A DNA stretch of 64,000 nucleotides from Sphingomonas aurea (GCF_030678875.1 NZ_JAUUDS010000002.1:334452-398451), one strand, 5' to 3'; counted from the first letter of the stretch, positions 25,734-35,521 are shown. Numbers and translations: made by a program. Notes: a model not told the origin generated them from the letters alone.

Positions 25734-25839
25734 CTCTTCCGCTCCGCCAATGGCTTTCCGAGATGGACAACAAACAAGGCTACGCGGTCGGACAAAGCCG
25801 GCTAGCCGTCCCCGGACCTTGCCAGCCTAGTGGCCTGGC

Positions 25840-25995
25840 TCACTTGATGGCCAGCGCCGCCGAAATCATCGCAGCGAGCGTCTCCTCTGCCCGTTGCCGG
25901 ATCGACGGATCGCGTGCTGACAGGTCAGACCGCACCCACTCCGGTGCACGGGCAAGGACCTTTTGGACCAGATCAACGAGCGCTTCAGACTGCAT
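25840..25995 (-). CDS. DUF6771-like small protein
   Basis: This 51-residue helical protein (MQSEALVDLVQKVLARAPEW, then RSDLSARDPSIRQRAEETLA) resembles DUF6771, a small family found mainly in sphingomonads. ATG at 25995 fits the family start; extension to 26073 is not supported. The role is unknown. Confidence 0.55.
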   Translation of the reverse strand: MQSEALVDLVQKVLARAPEWVRSDLSARDPSIRQRAEETLAAMISAALAIK

Positions 25996-26087
25996 GGTGC
26001 AAGGGGCTCTCCCACGCATCCCAATCGTTCGCAAGCGTGGGTACGCTCGGGCGAGTTCCGCTGTTAGCGCCACCCTTGTGGTGATTT

Positions 26088-26282
26088 TCAGCGGCCGCGC
26101 GACGCCTTGACTCGTTCGATTGCCTCAGCAACATCGGCGATCTTTTCCAATGTCCTGGCGGCCTGCCGCAGCTCACCGAAGAGTTCGGGGCTGTAAGGCC
26201 CTAATATCACCTTCGGCGACAAGTCCTCCATGATCATGCCAGCCGCTGTCATATACACGCGGATCATTTCATCATCGCTCAT
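26088..26282 (-). CDS. Small hypothetical protein (64 aa)
   Basis: The protein starts MSDDEMIRVYMTAAGMIMED and continues as mostly helix (ELRQAARTLEKIADVAEAIE). ATG at 26282 has AGGAG 7 bases upstream, a strong sign of a real gene. No family is recognised. Confidence 0.6.
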   Translation of the reverse strand: MSDDEMIRVYMTAAGMIMEDLSPKVILGPYSPELFGELRQAARTLEKIADVAEAIERVKASRGR

Positions 26283-26354
26283 CGTCACGCTCCTGGACGC
26301 GACACATGCCGTGATGACGTTAGAAGTCGATATGCAGCTTTTGCCTTTGCCTAG

Positions 26355-26558
26355 TCAGGCTATGAGGTCACTGGCGGTGAGCGCAAACGGCACAGCCAGC
26401 TTCTCCACCATCATGATCGTTGGATTGCGCGCGCCGCGTTCCAGGTCGCTCACATAGGTGCGGTGGATGCCTGCCCGGTCGGCATAATCCTCCTGGCTCC
26501 AGCCATGTTCTGAACGCAGGCGACGCAGATTGGCAGAGAGGCGCTGACGGACGTCCAC
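26355..26558 (-). CDS. XRE-family helix-turn-helix regulator
   Basis: The 67-residue protein is a single Cro/CI-type HTH domain: LSANLRRLRSEHGWSQEDYA, AGIHRTYVSDLERGARNP, then TIMMVEKLAVPFAL. A GTG start at 26558 is used, without a clear ribosome-binding site. Such minimal regulators usually control their own neighbourhood or a mobile element. Confidence 0.85.
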   Translation of the reverse strand: MDVRQRLSANLRRLRSEHGWSQEDYADRAGIHRTYVSDLERGARNPTIMMVEKLAVPFALTASDLIA

Positions 26559-26721
26559 GTGCCCAGAAAGACCGCCATGTCGCTCATCGATCTACAGACG
26601 ATGAGTGACATTCCGGTTGATTTCCAACGTGCTTCCGGCATGTGCGGTGTCACTGATTGTCGACAAGGCGCGAAGCTGCTCCGGCGATCGACGCTTGGAT
26701 GTGAACGGACACGGGGGAAGT

Positions 26722-27126
26722 ATGGAACTCGTTGGATTTATCGTGATCGTGCTCTGGAGCAGCATGAACGCGCTGATCGCCAGTAAGCGCGGGCGTTCCG
26801 GTGGGGCGATATTCGCCGCATCCATCGTGCCCGTCTTACCCCTCATTATTCTCGCATCGCTCGGCAGTCAGGGTAGCGGTACGGTCATGGCCATTACAGC
26901 CTTTTTGCCGCCGCTGGGCGGTTTCCTTGCGGCGATAGCGATGCCCACGGGCGCCGAGGCAGCGGCGCGTACAGGCGCATATGGCGACTTGGTACGCTGC
27001 CCCTTCTGCGCTGAGTCGGTCCGGAAATTGGCTGTTCGATGCCGGCATTGCGGAAGCGACCTGAAGCCGAGCGCGAAAGCCGAGCTGGCGGCGGCAACGA
27101 CGGCGTCACCTACTGCCGCCGAGTGA
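26722..27126 (+). CDS. Membrane protein with C-terminal zinc ribbon
   Basis: This 134-residue protein has two or three hydrophobic segments (VGFIVIVLWSSMNALIA, IFAASIVPVLPLIILASL, ITAFLPPLGGFLAAIA). A cytosolic zinc ribbon CPFCAESVRKLAVRCRHCG follows at about residues 92-110. GGGGGAAG lies directly before ATG 26722. Its function is unknown; this layout is common among small bacterial membrane proteins. Confidence 0.75.
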   Translation: MELVGFIVIVLWSSMNALIASKRGRSGGAIFAASIVPVLPLIILASLGSQGSGTVMAITAFLPPLGGFLAAIAMPTGAEAAARTGAYGDLVRCPFCAESVRKLAVRCRHCGSDLKPSAKAELAAATTASPTAAE

Positions 27127-27235
27127 CACGCTTGATGGCGGACCATGAAAAGCGGCATGCTCTGTTTGAGCGCGCCGCCTTGATTTCGTCTGAAATGTAG
27201 TCCGGACATGATGACGAGATGGGGGTTGTATGCCG

Positions 27236-28693
27236 TTACCAGGGTCGGCGCTGATGGTGGACAGGCCGGTTCGGCCGCCCGGTACGCTCGTCGTAGGTCG
27301 ATAGCACCCACGCCCACTGCTTGCGCTGATGGTTGATGAATTGGCTAACGCTGTCGACCTGATCGTCGTGTTTTCCGAGCGGAAACCCACGCAGCTCCTT
27401 GCAGAAGTCGTCCAGCCACGGTGCCGCAGAGGGTAGCAGAATGTTGCCCTCTTCGATCTCACCGAAGCAGCCGGTGAACCGCGCCTCTTTGTCGATCACC
27501 GCCTTGCACAGGCGCAGCTGAAAGATCCCTTGCAGTCGCAGATCCTGGGCGAGCGACTTACCGGCACCGGCATCCTCGATCAGCACACGGTCGACTTTCC
27601 AGCGTTTGCCAAGCCGGATGACCTCTCGCTTCAGGTCGGGATAGTCCAGCCGGTTACGGTAGACATCGACCAAGTACCATTTGTGGTCGCGAAAGCCCCA
27701 GGTCGTGCATACCGAATAGTCGCTGGTGGGCGCCGCACTCATGCCCGTATCCCAGCTCTGGACGACCTTGGTGAAATCGGTCCGTGCTGGTGCCTCGGTG
27801 TAGGTCTTGAACCACTCCATGCGGATGGCATTGCCGTCGGGGGTGACGGGGTTTTGCTGGTACTGCGCCGAAAACACCGCTGGCCCGAGTTCGCGGCGGA
27901 TCTGCTCCAGTAGCTGGCGGCTTTCCCGCTCTGGGTTCAGGAGGTCGCCGATGGTACGGGTGTGGAACCGATTGGGGCCAATCGGCACCTTCTCCTCGCG
28001 TTCGGCAATCGAGGGCAGGTTCAGGTGCCGATAGCCGCGCTCCAGGAGCATGGCCGGCAGATCGTCTTCGTGGAGCCGCTGCTGGATGGAGATGATGCGC
28101 CCAGTCTGCTTGTTGTTCAGGCGGGTGAAGAGGGTGTTGCCGAACCAGCCCTTCACCTCCTCACGGGCAGCCTGGCTGCGCACCTCGTCGGCCTTCATGC
28201 AATCATCGACGATGATGAGGTCGGCACCAAAGCCGGTGACCGAGCCTGCCACTGACACGGCCTTGCGCACCCCGCCACGGGTGGTCTCGATCTCCAGCGC
28301 ACGGTTGCCGCCATCGGCGATGCGGGTGTTGGGAAAGAGCTCCTGATACCAGCGCGCCTCCAGAAGGGTGCGGAACTGGCCGGCATGGAGCCTGGACAGG
28401 TCCTGGCTGTAGCTGGCCACCATCACTTTCAGCGTTGGATCACGGCCAAGCGCCCAGGCGACGAACGCCACTGAGGCAGTCACCGACTTCAGGTGCCGCG
28501 GCGGCACGGTGATGACGAGCCGTCGCTCGTCACCCCGTTCCACCTCCTGGAGCGCGTGGCACATTGCATCCAGGTACCAGGCGCGTGCCAGCGGCGGCTC
28601 GCCTGGATGCAGCGTCTCAAACGCCTTGCTCAGGAACAAGGGTAAGTACTCGCGGCGGGCTGCCGCGAGTACCCTCGGATCATAGGCCGTCAT
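27236..28693 (-). CDS. Phage terminase large subunit
   Basis: This 485-residue terminase has an ATPase domain with Walker A variant PPRHLKS (64-70) and Walker B LIIVDDCMKADE (159-170). A C-terminal RNase H-like nuclease domain follows, with the first Asp in VQSWDTGMSA, then LIEDAGAGKS and KHDDQVDS near residue 450. It packages phage DNA by cutting concatemers and driving DNA into a prohead. Its start overlaps the DUF5681 gene by 4 bases. No portal, capsid, tail or integrase gene is in the window, so this is a remnant or a domesticated packaging cassette. Confidence 0.92.
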   Translation of the reverse strand: MTAYDPRVLAAARREYLPLFLSKAFETLHPGEPPLARAWYLDAMCHALQEVERGDERRLVITVPPRHLKSVTASVAFVAWALGRDPTLKVMVASYSQDLSRLHAGQFRTLLEARWYQELFPNTRIADGGNRALEIETTRGGVRKAVSVAGSVTGFGADLIIVDDCMKADEVRSQAAREEVKGWFGNTLFTRLNNKQTGRIISIQQRLHEDDLPAMLLERGYRHLNLPSIAEREEKVPIGPNRFHTRTIGDLLNPERESRQLLEQIRRELGPAVFSAQYQQNPVTPDGNAIRMEWFKTYTEAPARTDFTKVVQSWDTGMSAAPTSDYSVCTTWGFRDHKWYLVDVYRNRLDYPDLKREVIRLGKRWKVDRVLIEDAGAGKSLAQDLRLQGIFQLRLCKAVIDKEARFTGCFGEIEEGNILLPSAAPWLDDFCKELRGFPLGKHDDQVDSVSQFINHQRKQWAWVLSTYDERTGRPNRPVHHQRRPW

Positions 28694-29238
28694 GACGCAT
28701 CTCCCGCTAGCCCCAAGCCAGCAAGGATGTCGGCAGCCACCATGTCACGGTACTGCGCCATTGCGAGCACATCAGCCTCGCTGACCTCCACAGCAGCCTC
28801 CGTCGCGACCGCCTGCGCCGACGCTTGCGCGGCATAAGCCGCCGCATATTGGCGCAAGACCTGTTCGACCATCCGCGGGTTGCCTTTCGCCGCTACCTCG
28901 ATGGACTTGCGGAGTAGCACCTCGATGCGCGGCACGCGCTTGGGGCCAGTGGGGGTGTTGACCGTGATCCGCTCATCCAGGATCTCGCGCACCATGGTGT
29001 CCAGGTTCTTGGACCCTTTGGGGCGACCACGTGGGTTGCCCGACTGGCCGGGCTTGAAGCGGCGGGCGACGGGCGGCTTGCCATAGCCGACCTCGTAGGC
29101 GGCCTCGCTCGAGGCTGGCTGGACGGAGTGAACAGGTGCGGACGGCGCTACCACCATCGGCGGTGGTACCGCCGCCTGCGACAGCGGCACAGGGCGGGCA
29201 CGATGACGCGCAGGCGGGAGGCGATCAGGCAGCGACAT
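28690..29238 (-). CDS. DUF5681 protein (terminase-associated)
   Basis: This 182-residue protein (MSLPDRLPPARHRARPVPLS start at 29238) contains the DUF5681 signature FKPGQSGNPRGRPKGSKN at about residues 62-79 and a helical C-terminal half. The family sits next to terminases and is thought to be a small-terminase-like DNA-binding partner. The start lies inside the end of the methyltransferase gene and the stop overlaps the terminase start, which ties the three genes together as one operon. Confidence 0.85.
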   Translation of the reverse strand: MSLPDRLPPARHRARPVPLSQAAVPPPMVVAPSAPVHSVQPASSEAAYEVGYGKPPVARRFKPGQSGNPRGRPKGSKNLDTMVREILDERITVNTPTGPKRVPRIEVLLRKSIEVAAKGNPRMVEQVLRQYAAAYAAQASAQAVATEAAVEVSEADVLAMAQYRDMVAADILAGLGLAGDAS

Positions 29239-30649
29239 TGACCATCTCCCCCTGCTGGCGCTCGGCGGCGCTATCGGTCGCAACAGCGATCTCGGCTGCG
29301 GCGCGACGTTCGGCGGCAATCTCCGTCCAGGTGCGGCCATCACCCACCAGGATTGGCTCGCCACCCGTCATTGTCCGCCAGCGTCGCACCGCCACGTCGA
29401 TGTAGCGCGGCTCGATCTCGGTGCCGTAGCCAATCCGCTTGGTGCGCTCGGCCGCCAACAGCGTGGTGCCCGAGCCCATAAAGGCATCAAGCACGATGTC
29501 GCCCTGCTGGGTCACGTCGCGGATAGCGTCGGCAACAAGCGCGATAGGTTTGACGGTCGGATGATCCGCCAGATCTTGATCACGGCTGGCGCCGAAACTA
29601 TTTGCCCCAGCATATTCCCACACGTTAGTCCGGTAGCGACCGTGCTTACCGAGCTCGACGTTGTTGGTGTGGGGCGCCTTGCCCTTCTTGGCGATCAGCA
29701 CCATTTCGTGTTTTGACCTATACAAGCTGCCCATGCCTGCATTGGACTTCGACCAACAGCACAGGTTGAGCAACGCTAGCTTGTTTTTTTCTAAAGCCCC
29801 CAGCAGCTCACCTAGGTGGCGCCAGTCCATGCAGACGTCGACCACGCTGCCGTCAGCTACCACGGGGAGCATGGCAGCCAAGAAGCGAGTGAGAAAGTCG
29901 GTGAACTCTGCCTTCGTCATTTCGCCGGAAGCTTCGTGGAACTCCTGGTGCTTGACCTTGCCCAGACCACTGACATGGCCATTCACTTTCGTGTTGAACG
30001 GGGGGTCCGAGAAGATCATGCGCGCCATCTTGCCGTCTAGGAGACGCTCCCAAGATGCCGGCTCCGTTGCTGATCCGCAGAGCAGTCGGTGGGCGCCGAG
30101 CTGCCAGAGGTCACCGGGTCGAGCGACCGGCACAACCGGCGGCTCAGGAACATCGTCGGCGGGATCAGCATCGCTGACCGGATCGGCAGCATCGAGCAGG
30201 ACGTCAAGCTCGGCCGTCGACCAGCCCAGCCCTTCCATCTCGATCTCGCCCAACGACAGGATCTCGTCGATCTCGACCGCGAGGATATCCATATCCCAAG
30301 TCGCGAGGGATGGAAGCCGATTGTCAGCCAAGCGGTAGGCCTTCACCTGCGCAGGCGTCAGGTGCACGGCCGAAATCGTCGGCACCTCGGCTAGCCCTGC
30401 TCGCTTGGCCGCCTCAACGCGTGCGTGCCCTGCGATGATGGTGCTGTCACTATCGAGCAGGACGGGGATAATGAACCCGAACTCACGGATCGATGCCGTG
30501 AGCGCGACCAGCTGACGCTCGGGGTGCTGGCGCGGGTTGCGCTTGTAAGCGAGGAGCTCGCCTGGCTGGCGGTACGAAATTTCACCTAAGCGAGCAAACA
30601 GTGCATCGCTGTTCGACTTGGTACTTCTGGTAGCCTTAGGTCGCGACAT
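29225..30649 (-). CDS. ParB-domain DNA methyltransferase (phage type)
   Basis: This 474-residue protein has an N-terminal ParB/sulfiredoxin-like nuclease domain (ELLAYKRNPRQHPE, STIIAGHARVEAAKRAGL, residues ~30-115). A beta-class amino-methyltransferase follows, with DPPF at 215-218 before the AdoMet motif LDAFMGSGTTLLAAE near residue 425. This order, catalytic motif first, is the CcrM-like class that methylates adenine N6 or cytosine N4. ATG at 30649 is chosen by a GGAG site 9 bases upstream; extension to 30877 would read through the promoter area. It is usual in prophages beside terminase, where it protects or marks phage DNA. Confidence 0.9.
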   Translation of the reverse strand: MSRPKATRSTKSNSDALFARLGEISYRQPGELLAYKRNPRQHPERQLVALTASIREFGFIIPVLLDSDSTIIAGHARVEAAKRAGLAEVPTISAVHLTPAQVKAYRLADNRLPSLATWDMDILAVEIDEILSLGEIEMEGLGWSTAELDVLLDAADPVSDADPADDVPEPPVVPVARPGDLWQLGAHRLLCGSATEPASWERLLDGKMARMIFSDPPFNTKVNGHVSGLGKVKHQEFHEASGEMTKAEFTDFLTRFLAAMLPVVADGSVVDVCMDWRHLGELLGALEKNKLALLNLCCWSKSNAGMGSLYRSKHEMVLIAKKGKAPHTNNVELGKHGRYRTNVWEYAGANSFGASRDQDLADHPTVKPIALVADAIRDVTQQGDIVLDAFMGSGTTLLAAERTKRIGYGTEIEPRYIDVAVRRWRTMTGGEPILVGDGRTWTEIAAERRAAAEIAVATDSAAERQQGEMVNVAA

Positions 30650-31465
30650 GTCGCATCTCCGGGATAGCTCCCGCGTGGCTGTCATGGGGACGCGCCTCTC
30701 CAATCCGCCGAAGACTAGCGGGTGCACAAAGACGAGTCCCGCTGCCTCGGGAGAATGGTTGAGTTTTCCGGAATTGCTCTGACCGAAGTCTGTGCTGCCC
30801 GCGGGCCGGAACGGCTTAGGCGGGATTTCGGTGTTGGTTCCCTGTTCTACAAGCCATTTCAAGAAAAAACTTGACATGGGCGATTTCGGCCGGCTCCGAC
30901 TCTGTGCAGGGTGGCTGCTGCTTGGCTGTTTGCCGGCGCGGCGTCCCTACTGATTCCCTGTTAGCTGGCGCAGGGAATTTCTCTAAATTCGCGTGAATTC
31001 ACAGTCACCTACCCGAGCGATAACGTCGCTTCTCAGCCGCTAGCATCACCAAATCCCTGTAGATCGACGGATAACAGGCAAATTCGCCAATTCAGGGAAA
31101 CCGTACTGCCGGCTGAGCGCGCGGAGAACGCGGGCGAGAACTGCCGGCTTTCTCCTCGACCGACTTTCTCTTCATTACCGTTGCCGGCCCGCAAAGCCGC
31201 AGTTCTGCGCCGATATCTGCGGCCTTGCGGTGCGAAACGCTGATCGAGAAGACTGATTGGCGGACCGAAGATGCATTCGAACGTTCGATATCAAATCCAT
31301 CAAAGCCATTCCGTACCAGTCGGGAACTCGGCGGAGAAAATCCGAGTGATTTTCGTATTCCCAGTTTGCAGCTGACTCTCCGCACTACCGAACCATGCCG
31401 AACAGGCGCGGAAACGCGCCGGAAACTCAGGATTTTCCGTGCAAAAACAATAGCTTGAGACCTGA
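30650..31465. other. Long intergenic stretch between the phage module and tRNA-Ser
   Basis: These 816 bases carry no supportable gene. They contain five copies of a TCCCTG/CAGGGA core. Two of them form a perfect inverted repeat, ATTCCCTG (30953-30960) and CAGGGAAT (30971-30978), with a 10-base spacer. The other copies are at 30838, 31054 and 31093. The place, on the 3' side of a tRNA gene, is where integration leaves attachment-site arms. No duplicate of the tRNA 3' end was found in the window. Confidence 0.5.
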
Positions 31466-31556
31466 TGGCGGAGCGGGAGGGATTCGAACCCTCGATACGC
31501 TTTTGGCGTATACTCACTTTCCAGGCGAGCGCCTTCGACCACTCGGCCACCGCTCC
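31466..31556 (-). tRNA. tRNA-Ser (GGA)
   Basis: The minus strand folds as a class II tRNA: acceptor GGAGCGG paired with CCGCTCC, discriminator G and an encoded CCA. The anticodon loop CTGGAAA (anticodon GGA) is followed by a long variable arm GTATACGCCAAAAGCGTAT and the T loop GGTTCGAATCC. The length is 91 bases. The 3' end faces the phage-like module. Confidence 0.96.
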
Positions 31557-31641
31557 GCATACCTGGGCCTCGCGCACTAGGCGGGAGCGGCGCGCGGCGC
31601 AAGCGGTTGCGCAGTGCCATCTGCTCGGGCAGGCTGGTGCC

Positions 31642-32517
31642 ATGCTGAGTCTGCTCGTCGCCGCGCTGCTCCAGAGCGCCGCTCCCGCCGTCCCGCCCGC
31701 CCCGGCGGCGACGCCCGCCGATCCGTTGCCGGAGGATTGGGTGGCGATCCCCGACGACGAGGTGATGGTCATCACGCTGGCGAACGGCGGCACGGTTTCG
31801 GTACGGCTCGCGCCGGCGATGGCGCCGGTGCATGTCGCCAACATCCGCGCGCTGGTCGGGGCGCACTGGTGGGACGCGACCAGCATCTACCGCGTGCAGG
31901 ACAATTATGTCGCGCAGTGGGGCGACGCGACCGAGAAGAAGCCGCTGCCGCCCGGCATCACGCTGCGGCCGCCGGCGGAATATGACCGGCCGGGTACCAG
32001 CGCGGTGGCCCGGCTGGGACGGCGGGACCCCTATGCCGACTGGGCGGGCTATAGCCGCGACGGCTGGCCGCTGGCGGGCAATTTCCAGTCGGAGTGGATG
32101 CCCCACTGCTACGGCATGGTGGGCGTCGGGCGCGACATGGCGCCGGATACCGGCAGCGGCGCCGAGCTCTACGTCGCGATCGGCCACGGGCCGCGGGCGC
32201 TCGACCGCAACGTCGCGCTGGTCGGGCGGGTGGTGGAGGGGATCGAGCGCGTCTCGGTCCTGCCGCGCGGCACGGGCGACCTGGGCTTCTACAAGACCGA
32301 GGGCGAGCGGGTGCCGATCGCGACGGTACGGCTGGCGAGCGAGATCCCCGCCGCCAGCCGGCCGCGCTACGAGTATCGCCGGACCGACAATCCGCGCTTC
32401 ACCGCCTGGATCGCGGGTCGCGAGAACCGGCAGCCGCCCTTCTTCGTCGTGCCGGCGGGCGGGGCGGACATCTGCAACGCGATGCCGCCGGTGCGCCGGG
32501 GCGCGGCGGCACAGTAG
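31642..32517 (+). CDS. Cyclophilin-type peptidyl-prolyl isomerase, periplasmic
   Basis: This 291-residue protein has a short signal peptide (MLSLLVAALLQSAAPAVPPA). A cyclophilin-like domain follows: VMVITLANGGTVSVRLAPAM, APVHVANIRALVGAHWWDAT, IYRVQDNYVAQWGD, then YVAIGHGPRALDRNVALVGR. It helps fold exported proteins by Pro isomerisation. The insertion between the strands is longer than in PpiA/PpiB. The usual catalytic Arg and Phe pattern is altered, so activity is not certain. A shared hairpin lies between its stop and the convergent glmS. Confidence 0.82.
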   Translation: MLSLLVAALLQSAAPAVPPAPAATPADPLPEDWVAIPDDEVMVITLANGGTVSVRLAPAMAPVHVANIRALVGAHWWDATSIYRVQDNYVAQWGDATEKKPLPPGITLRPPAEYDRPGTSAVARLGRRDPYADWAGYSRDGWPLAGNFQSEWMPHCYGMVGVGRDMAPDTGSGAELYVAIGHGPRALDRNVALVGRVVEGIERVSVLPRGTGDLGFYKTEGERVPIATVRLASEIPAASRPRYEYRRTDNPRFTAWIAGRENRQPPFFVVPAGGADICNAMPPVRRGAAAQ

Positions 32518-32528
32518 CGAGGGAAGGC

Positions 32529-32560
32529 GTTCGGGACCGCGCCGAAGCGCGCTCCCGAAC
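32529..32560. terminator. Bidirectional terminator-like hairpin
   Basis: GTTCGGGA and TCCCGAAC form an 8-base stem, with inner GCGC pairs, between the convergent PPIase gene and glmS. There is no T run on either side. Confidence 0.45.
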
Positions 32561-32566
32561 CGGTCC

Positions 32567-34402
32567 TCACCGCACGGTTACCGCCTTGGCCAGCGCGCGC
32601 GGGCGGTCGATGTTGCGGCCGAGCTTCACCGCGCAGTGATAGGCGAACAGCTCGCCCGCGACGAGCTGGATCATTGGATCCATGAACTTCGACACGCTCG
32701 GCAGCTCGACATAGGCTTCGAAGAAGCCGTCCGCGAAGACGCTGGGCAGGTCGTGGCCGAAACCGATGATGTTGCCGCCCCGCGCGCGGATCTCGTGCAG
32801 GCTGGAGACGACATGGGCGAAGCTCTCCGGGTCGTGCGCCGCATTGGGGATGAAGGCGACGGTGAAGAACTTCTCGTCGATCAGCGAGATGGTGCCGTGC
32901 TTCAGGAAGCCGGCCGGCATCGCCTCGGCATGGATGTACGACACTTCCTTGAACTTCAGCGCCGATTCGGCCGCCACCGGCCAGTGGATGCCGCGGCCCA
33001 GGAAGAACCAATGCTCGATCCAGCGATAGCGTTCGGCCACCGCCTTGATCTCGGGCGACAGCGACTGGACCAGCACGTCAAGCTGGGCGGCCAGCGCGTT
33101 CAGGTCGGCCATGTCGGCGCCCTCCGCCCCGCCGGCACGCGCTGCGACCTCGGCGGCCAGGCGCCAGACGATCGCGGTCTGGCTGATGACCGACTTGGTC
33201 GACAGCACGCAGACCTCGCGCCCGGCCCGCTGGAGGATCGGGAAGTCCGACATGCGCTGTGCGGTTGAGCCGGCGACGTTGTTGACCGCGACCAGCGCGG
33301 CGCCATCGGCCTGGGCCTGCTCCATGACGCGCAGGGTGTCATAGGTCTCGCCCGACTGCGAGACCGCGATCAGCGCGCCGTTGTCGCCCAGCGAGGCAAG
33401 GTTCATGAACTCGTCGGCCGAGTGGCACATCGCGCGGCGACCGGCGATCTGGTGGAAGAAATACTGGCCGAGCATGCAGACATAGTGCGAGCTGCCCGCC
33501 CCGCAAAAGGCGATGTCGGCCGTCGCCAGCCGCTCTGCCGCCGGCGCGAAGACCGAGCCCGGCATCGCCGCGACGGTACGCACCGCCTCCGATGTCTCGG
33601 TGATCTCCTTTATCATGAAATGCGGATAGTGGCCCAGCTCGGCGACCTCGGCGACCGTGGTCAGCGGGATGCGCTCCAGCTCCACCGCCGGGAAGTCGGG
33701 GGTCAGGAACGAGGCGACCCGCACCGCATCCCGGGTCACGAAGGCGATCTGGTCCTCTTCCAGATAGGCGATCCAGCCATCCTGTCCGGCGACCGCGACC
33801 GGATCGGAGCAGATGAAGCCAGCGCCGTCGGCAATGCCGACCGCGATCGGGCTCAGCCGGCGCACGCCGATCAGCAGCTCGGGCCGGTCGGCGCAGGTGA
33901 TCGCCAGCCCGAACTCGCCCGACAGCTGCGCCAGCGTGGCGTGCAGCGCGGCATCGAGGTCGCCCGAGGTCGCATAATGGCGCGCGAGCAGATGGGCGAT
34001 CACCTCGGTATCGGTTTCGGAGGAGAACTCCACGCCACCGGCGATCAGGTCGCGCTTCAGCTCGAGGAAATTCTCGATCACGCCATTATGGACGACTGCG
34101 AACTTGCCGTCGAACGAGCGGTGCGGGTGCGCGTTGGGGACAGTGACGCCGCCGTGGGTCGCCCAGCGGGTGTGACCGATCGCGGCATTGACCTGCGGCA
34201 GGCCGCCGGCGACCAGCGCCTGCGCCTGTTCCGATAGCGGCCCGACGCCGCGCACGATCGCGAAATCGGACGCCTTCACCCCGTCGGACTGGGCAAAGGA
34301 GAAACCGTAGGAGTCATAGCCGCGATATTCGAGCTTCTCGAGCGCGTGGACCGTACGGTCCTGAACCGGCTGGCCGGAGACAAAGGCGACGATGCCGCAC
34401 AT
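32567..34402 (-). CDS. glmS: Glutamine-fructose-6-phosphate aminotransferase (isomerizing)
   Basis: This 611-residue enzyme makes glucosamine-6-phosphate from fructose-6-phosphate and glutamine, the first step to UDP-GlcNAc for peptidoglycan and LPS. The mature N-terminal nucleophile Cys2 is in [10 protein letters not shown]; the glutaminase domain has [10 protein letters not shown] and NGVIENF. Two SIS isomerase domains follow ([53 protein letters not shown]). The C-terminus ([13 protein letters not shown]) is the normal family end. The gene stands alone, divergent from infA. Confidence 0.96.
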   Translation of the reverse strand: MCGIVAFVSGQPVQDRTVHALEKLEYRGYDSYGFSFAQSDGVKASDFAIVRGVGPLSEQAQALVAGGLPQVNAAIGHTRWATHGGVTVPNAHPHRSFDGKFAVVHNGVIENFLELKRDLIAGGVEFSSETDTEVIAHLLARHYATSGDLDAALHATLAQLSGEFGLAITCADRPELLIGVRRLSPIAVGIADGAGFICSDPVAVAGQDGWIAYLEEDQIAFVTRDAVRVASFLTPDFPAVELERIPLTTVAEVAELGHYPHFMIKEITETSEAVRTVAAMPGSVFAPAAERLATADIAFCGAGSSHYVCMLGQYFFHQIAGRRAMCHSADEFMNLASLGDNGALIAVSQSGETYDTLRVMEQAQADGAALVAVNNVAGSTAQRMSDFPILQRAGREVCVLSTKSVISQTAIVWRLAAEVAARAGGAEGADMADLNALAAQLDVLVQSLSPEIKAVAERYRWIEHWFFLGRGIHWPVAAESALKFKEVSYIHAEAMPAGFLKHGTISLIDEKFFTVAFIPNAAHDPESFAHVVSSLHEIRARGGNIIGFGHDLPSVFADGFFEAYVELPSVSKFMDPMIQLVAGELFAYHCAVKLGRNIDRPRALAKAVTVR

Positions 34403-34587
34403 GCGCGGGAACTCCTGATAGGGTTTGCCGCGCCATGGCAGGCGGCGCGGGGGTGGGCAAGCTGGTGGTGCAGCAGGCGTGGCAATGCCGCCACAGACCT
34501 TGCCGCCCGGTGACGCGAACCCTACCTTTATTTCATGCGCAGTTTTCGCTAAGGCGACGCGCCTTCACGACAACCCGAGGATTTTGT

Positions 34588-34806
34588 TTGGCCAAGGAAG
34601 AACTGCTCGAGATGCGCGGTCGCGTGGTGGAGTTGCTCCCCAACGCGATGTTCCGCGTCCAGCTCGAGAACGATCACGAGATTCTCGGCCACACCGCCGG
34701 CAAGATGCGCAAGAACCGCATCCGCGTGCTGGTGGGGGACGAGGTGCTGGTCGAGCTGACCCCGTACGACCTGACCAAGGGTCGGATCACCTATCGCTTC
34801 AAGTGA
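34588..34806 (+). CDS. infA: Translation initiation factor IF-1
   Basis: This 72-residue S1/OB-fold protein ([56 protein letters not shown]) binds the 30S A site during initiation. The start is TTG at 34588 with CGAGG 7 bases upstream; upstream ATGs in frame would give a false N-terminus. Infrequent start codons for infA are usual in this group. It leads into maf after 29 bases. Confidence 0.97.
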
Positions 34807-34835
34807 CGGGCAGCGTTGCGGGCGATAGCCTTGTG

Positions 34836-35405
34836 ATGACGCTCGTCCTCGCCTCGTCCTCGCCGCGCCGGCGCGACCTGCTCGCGCGGATCGGCGCCGT
34901 GCCCACGCGCGTGGCGTCCCCCGACATCGACGAGAGTCCGCGTCCCGGCGAGCTGCCGCGCGCCTATGCGCTGCGGCTCGCGGTGGAAAAGGCGCAGGCG
35001 GTGGCGCGCGCGCCGGGCGAGATCGTCGTTGCCGGCGACACGACGATCGCGGTCGGCCGCCGCATCCTGCCGCCGGCGACCACCGAGGCGGTGCAGCGCG
35101 AGCTGATCGCGCTGCTCTCCGGCCGGCGCCATCACGCGCTGTCGGCGGTGTGCGTCATCGATGCGGGCGGGAAGGTCCGGACCCGGATCGCCGACACGAT
35201 CGTCGCGTTCAAGCCGCTCTCCGCTGCCGAGATCGACGCCTATGTCGCGTGCGGCGAGGGGCTGGGCAAGGCGGGCGGCTATGCCATTCAGGGCCGGGCC
35301 GAGGCGTTCGTGCGGTTCCTGTCGGGCAGCCATTCGGGCGTCGTCGGACTGCCGCTGTTCGAGACGCGCGCGCTGCTGAAGGCGGCCGGGCTGGATCTTG
35401 GCTGA
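34836..35405 (+). CDS. Maf family nucleotide pyrophosphatase
   Basis: This 189-residue Maf/Ham1-fold protein begins LVLASSSPRRRDLLARIG, the phosphate-binding signature. It continues with DESPRPGELPRAYALRLAVE, VVAGDTTIAV and GKAGGYAIQG. Maf proteins hydrolyse non-canonical or methylated NTPs; the subclass cannot be fixed by eye. It sits in the conserved infA-maf-RNase E/G-yacG order. Confidence 0.93.
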   Translation: MTLVLASSSPRRRDLLARIGAVPTRVASPDIDESPRPGELPRAYALRLAVEKAQAVARAPGEIVVAGDTTIAVGRRILPPATTEAVQRELIALLSGRRHHALSAVCVIDAGGKVRTRIADTIVAFKPLSAAEIDAYVACGEGLGKAGGYAIQGRAEAFVRFLSGSHSGVVGLPLFETRALLKAAGLDLG

Positions 35406-35521
35406 CGGGTCCGCCCCTTCCGTCATCCCGCCGTACGCCGGGCCGACGATGGGGGTGAGGGCGACTCATCCCCGAACCCTCGGACATCATGTGGTCGAGA
35501 GATGTCGGGCCGCATTTCCCC

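Noticed and set aside
26868..27317. Minus-strand frame overlapping the zinc-ribbon gene
   Set aside because: It is antisense to a well-supported gene and has no recognisable domain.
31465..31641. N-terminal extension of the PPIase through the tRNA-Ser gene
   Set aside because: The frame opposite the tRNA is open by chance; the signal peptide begins at 31642.
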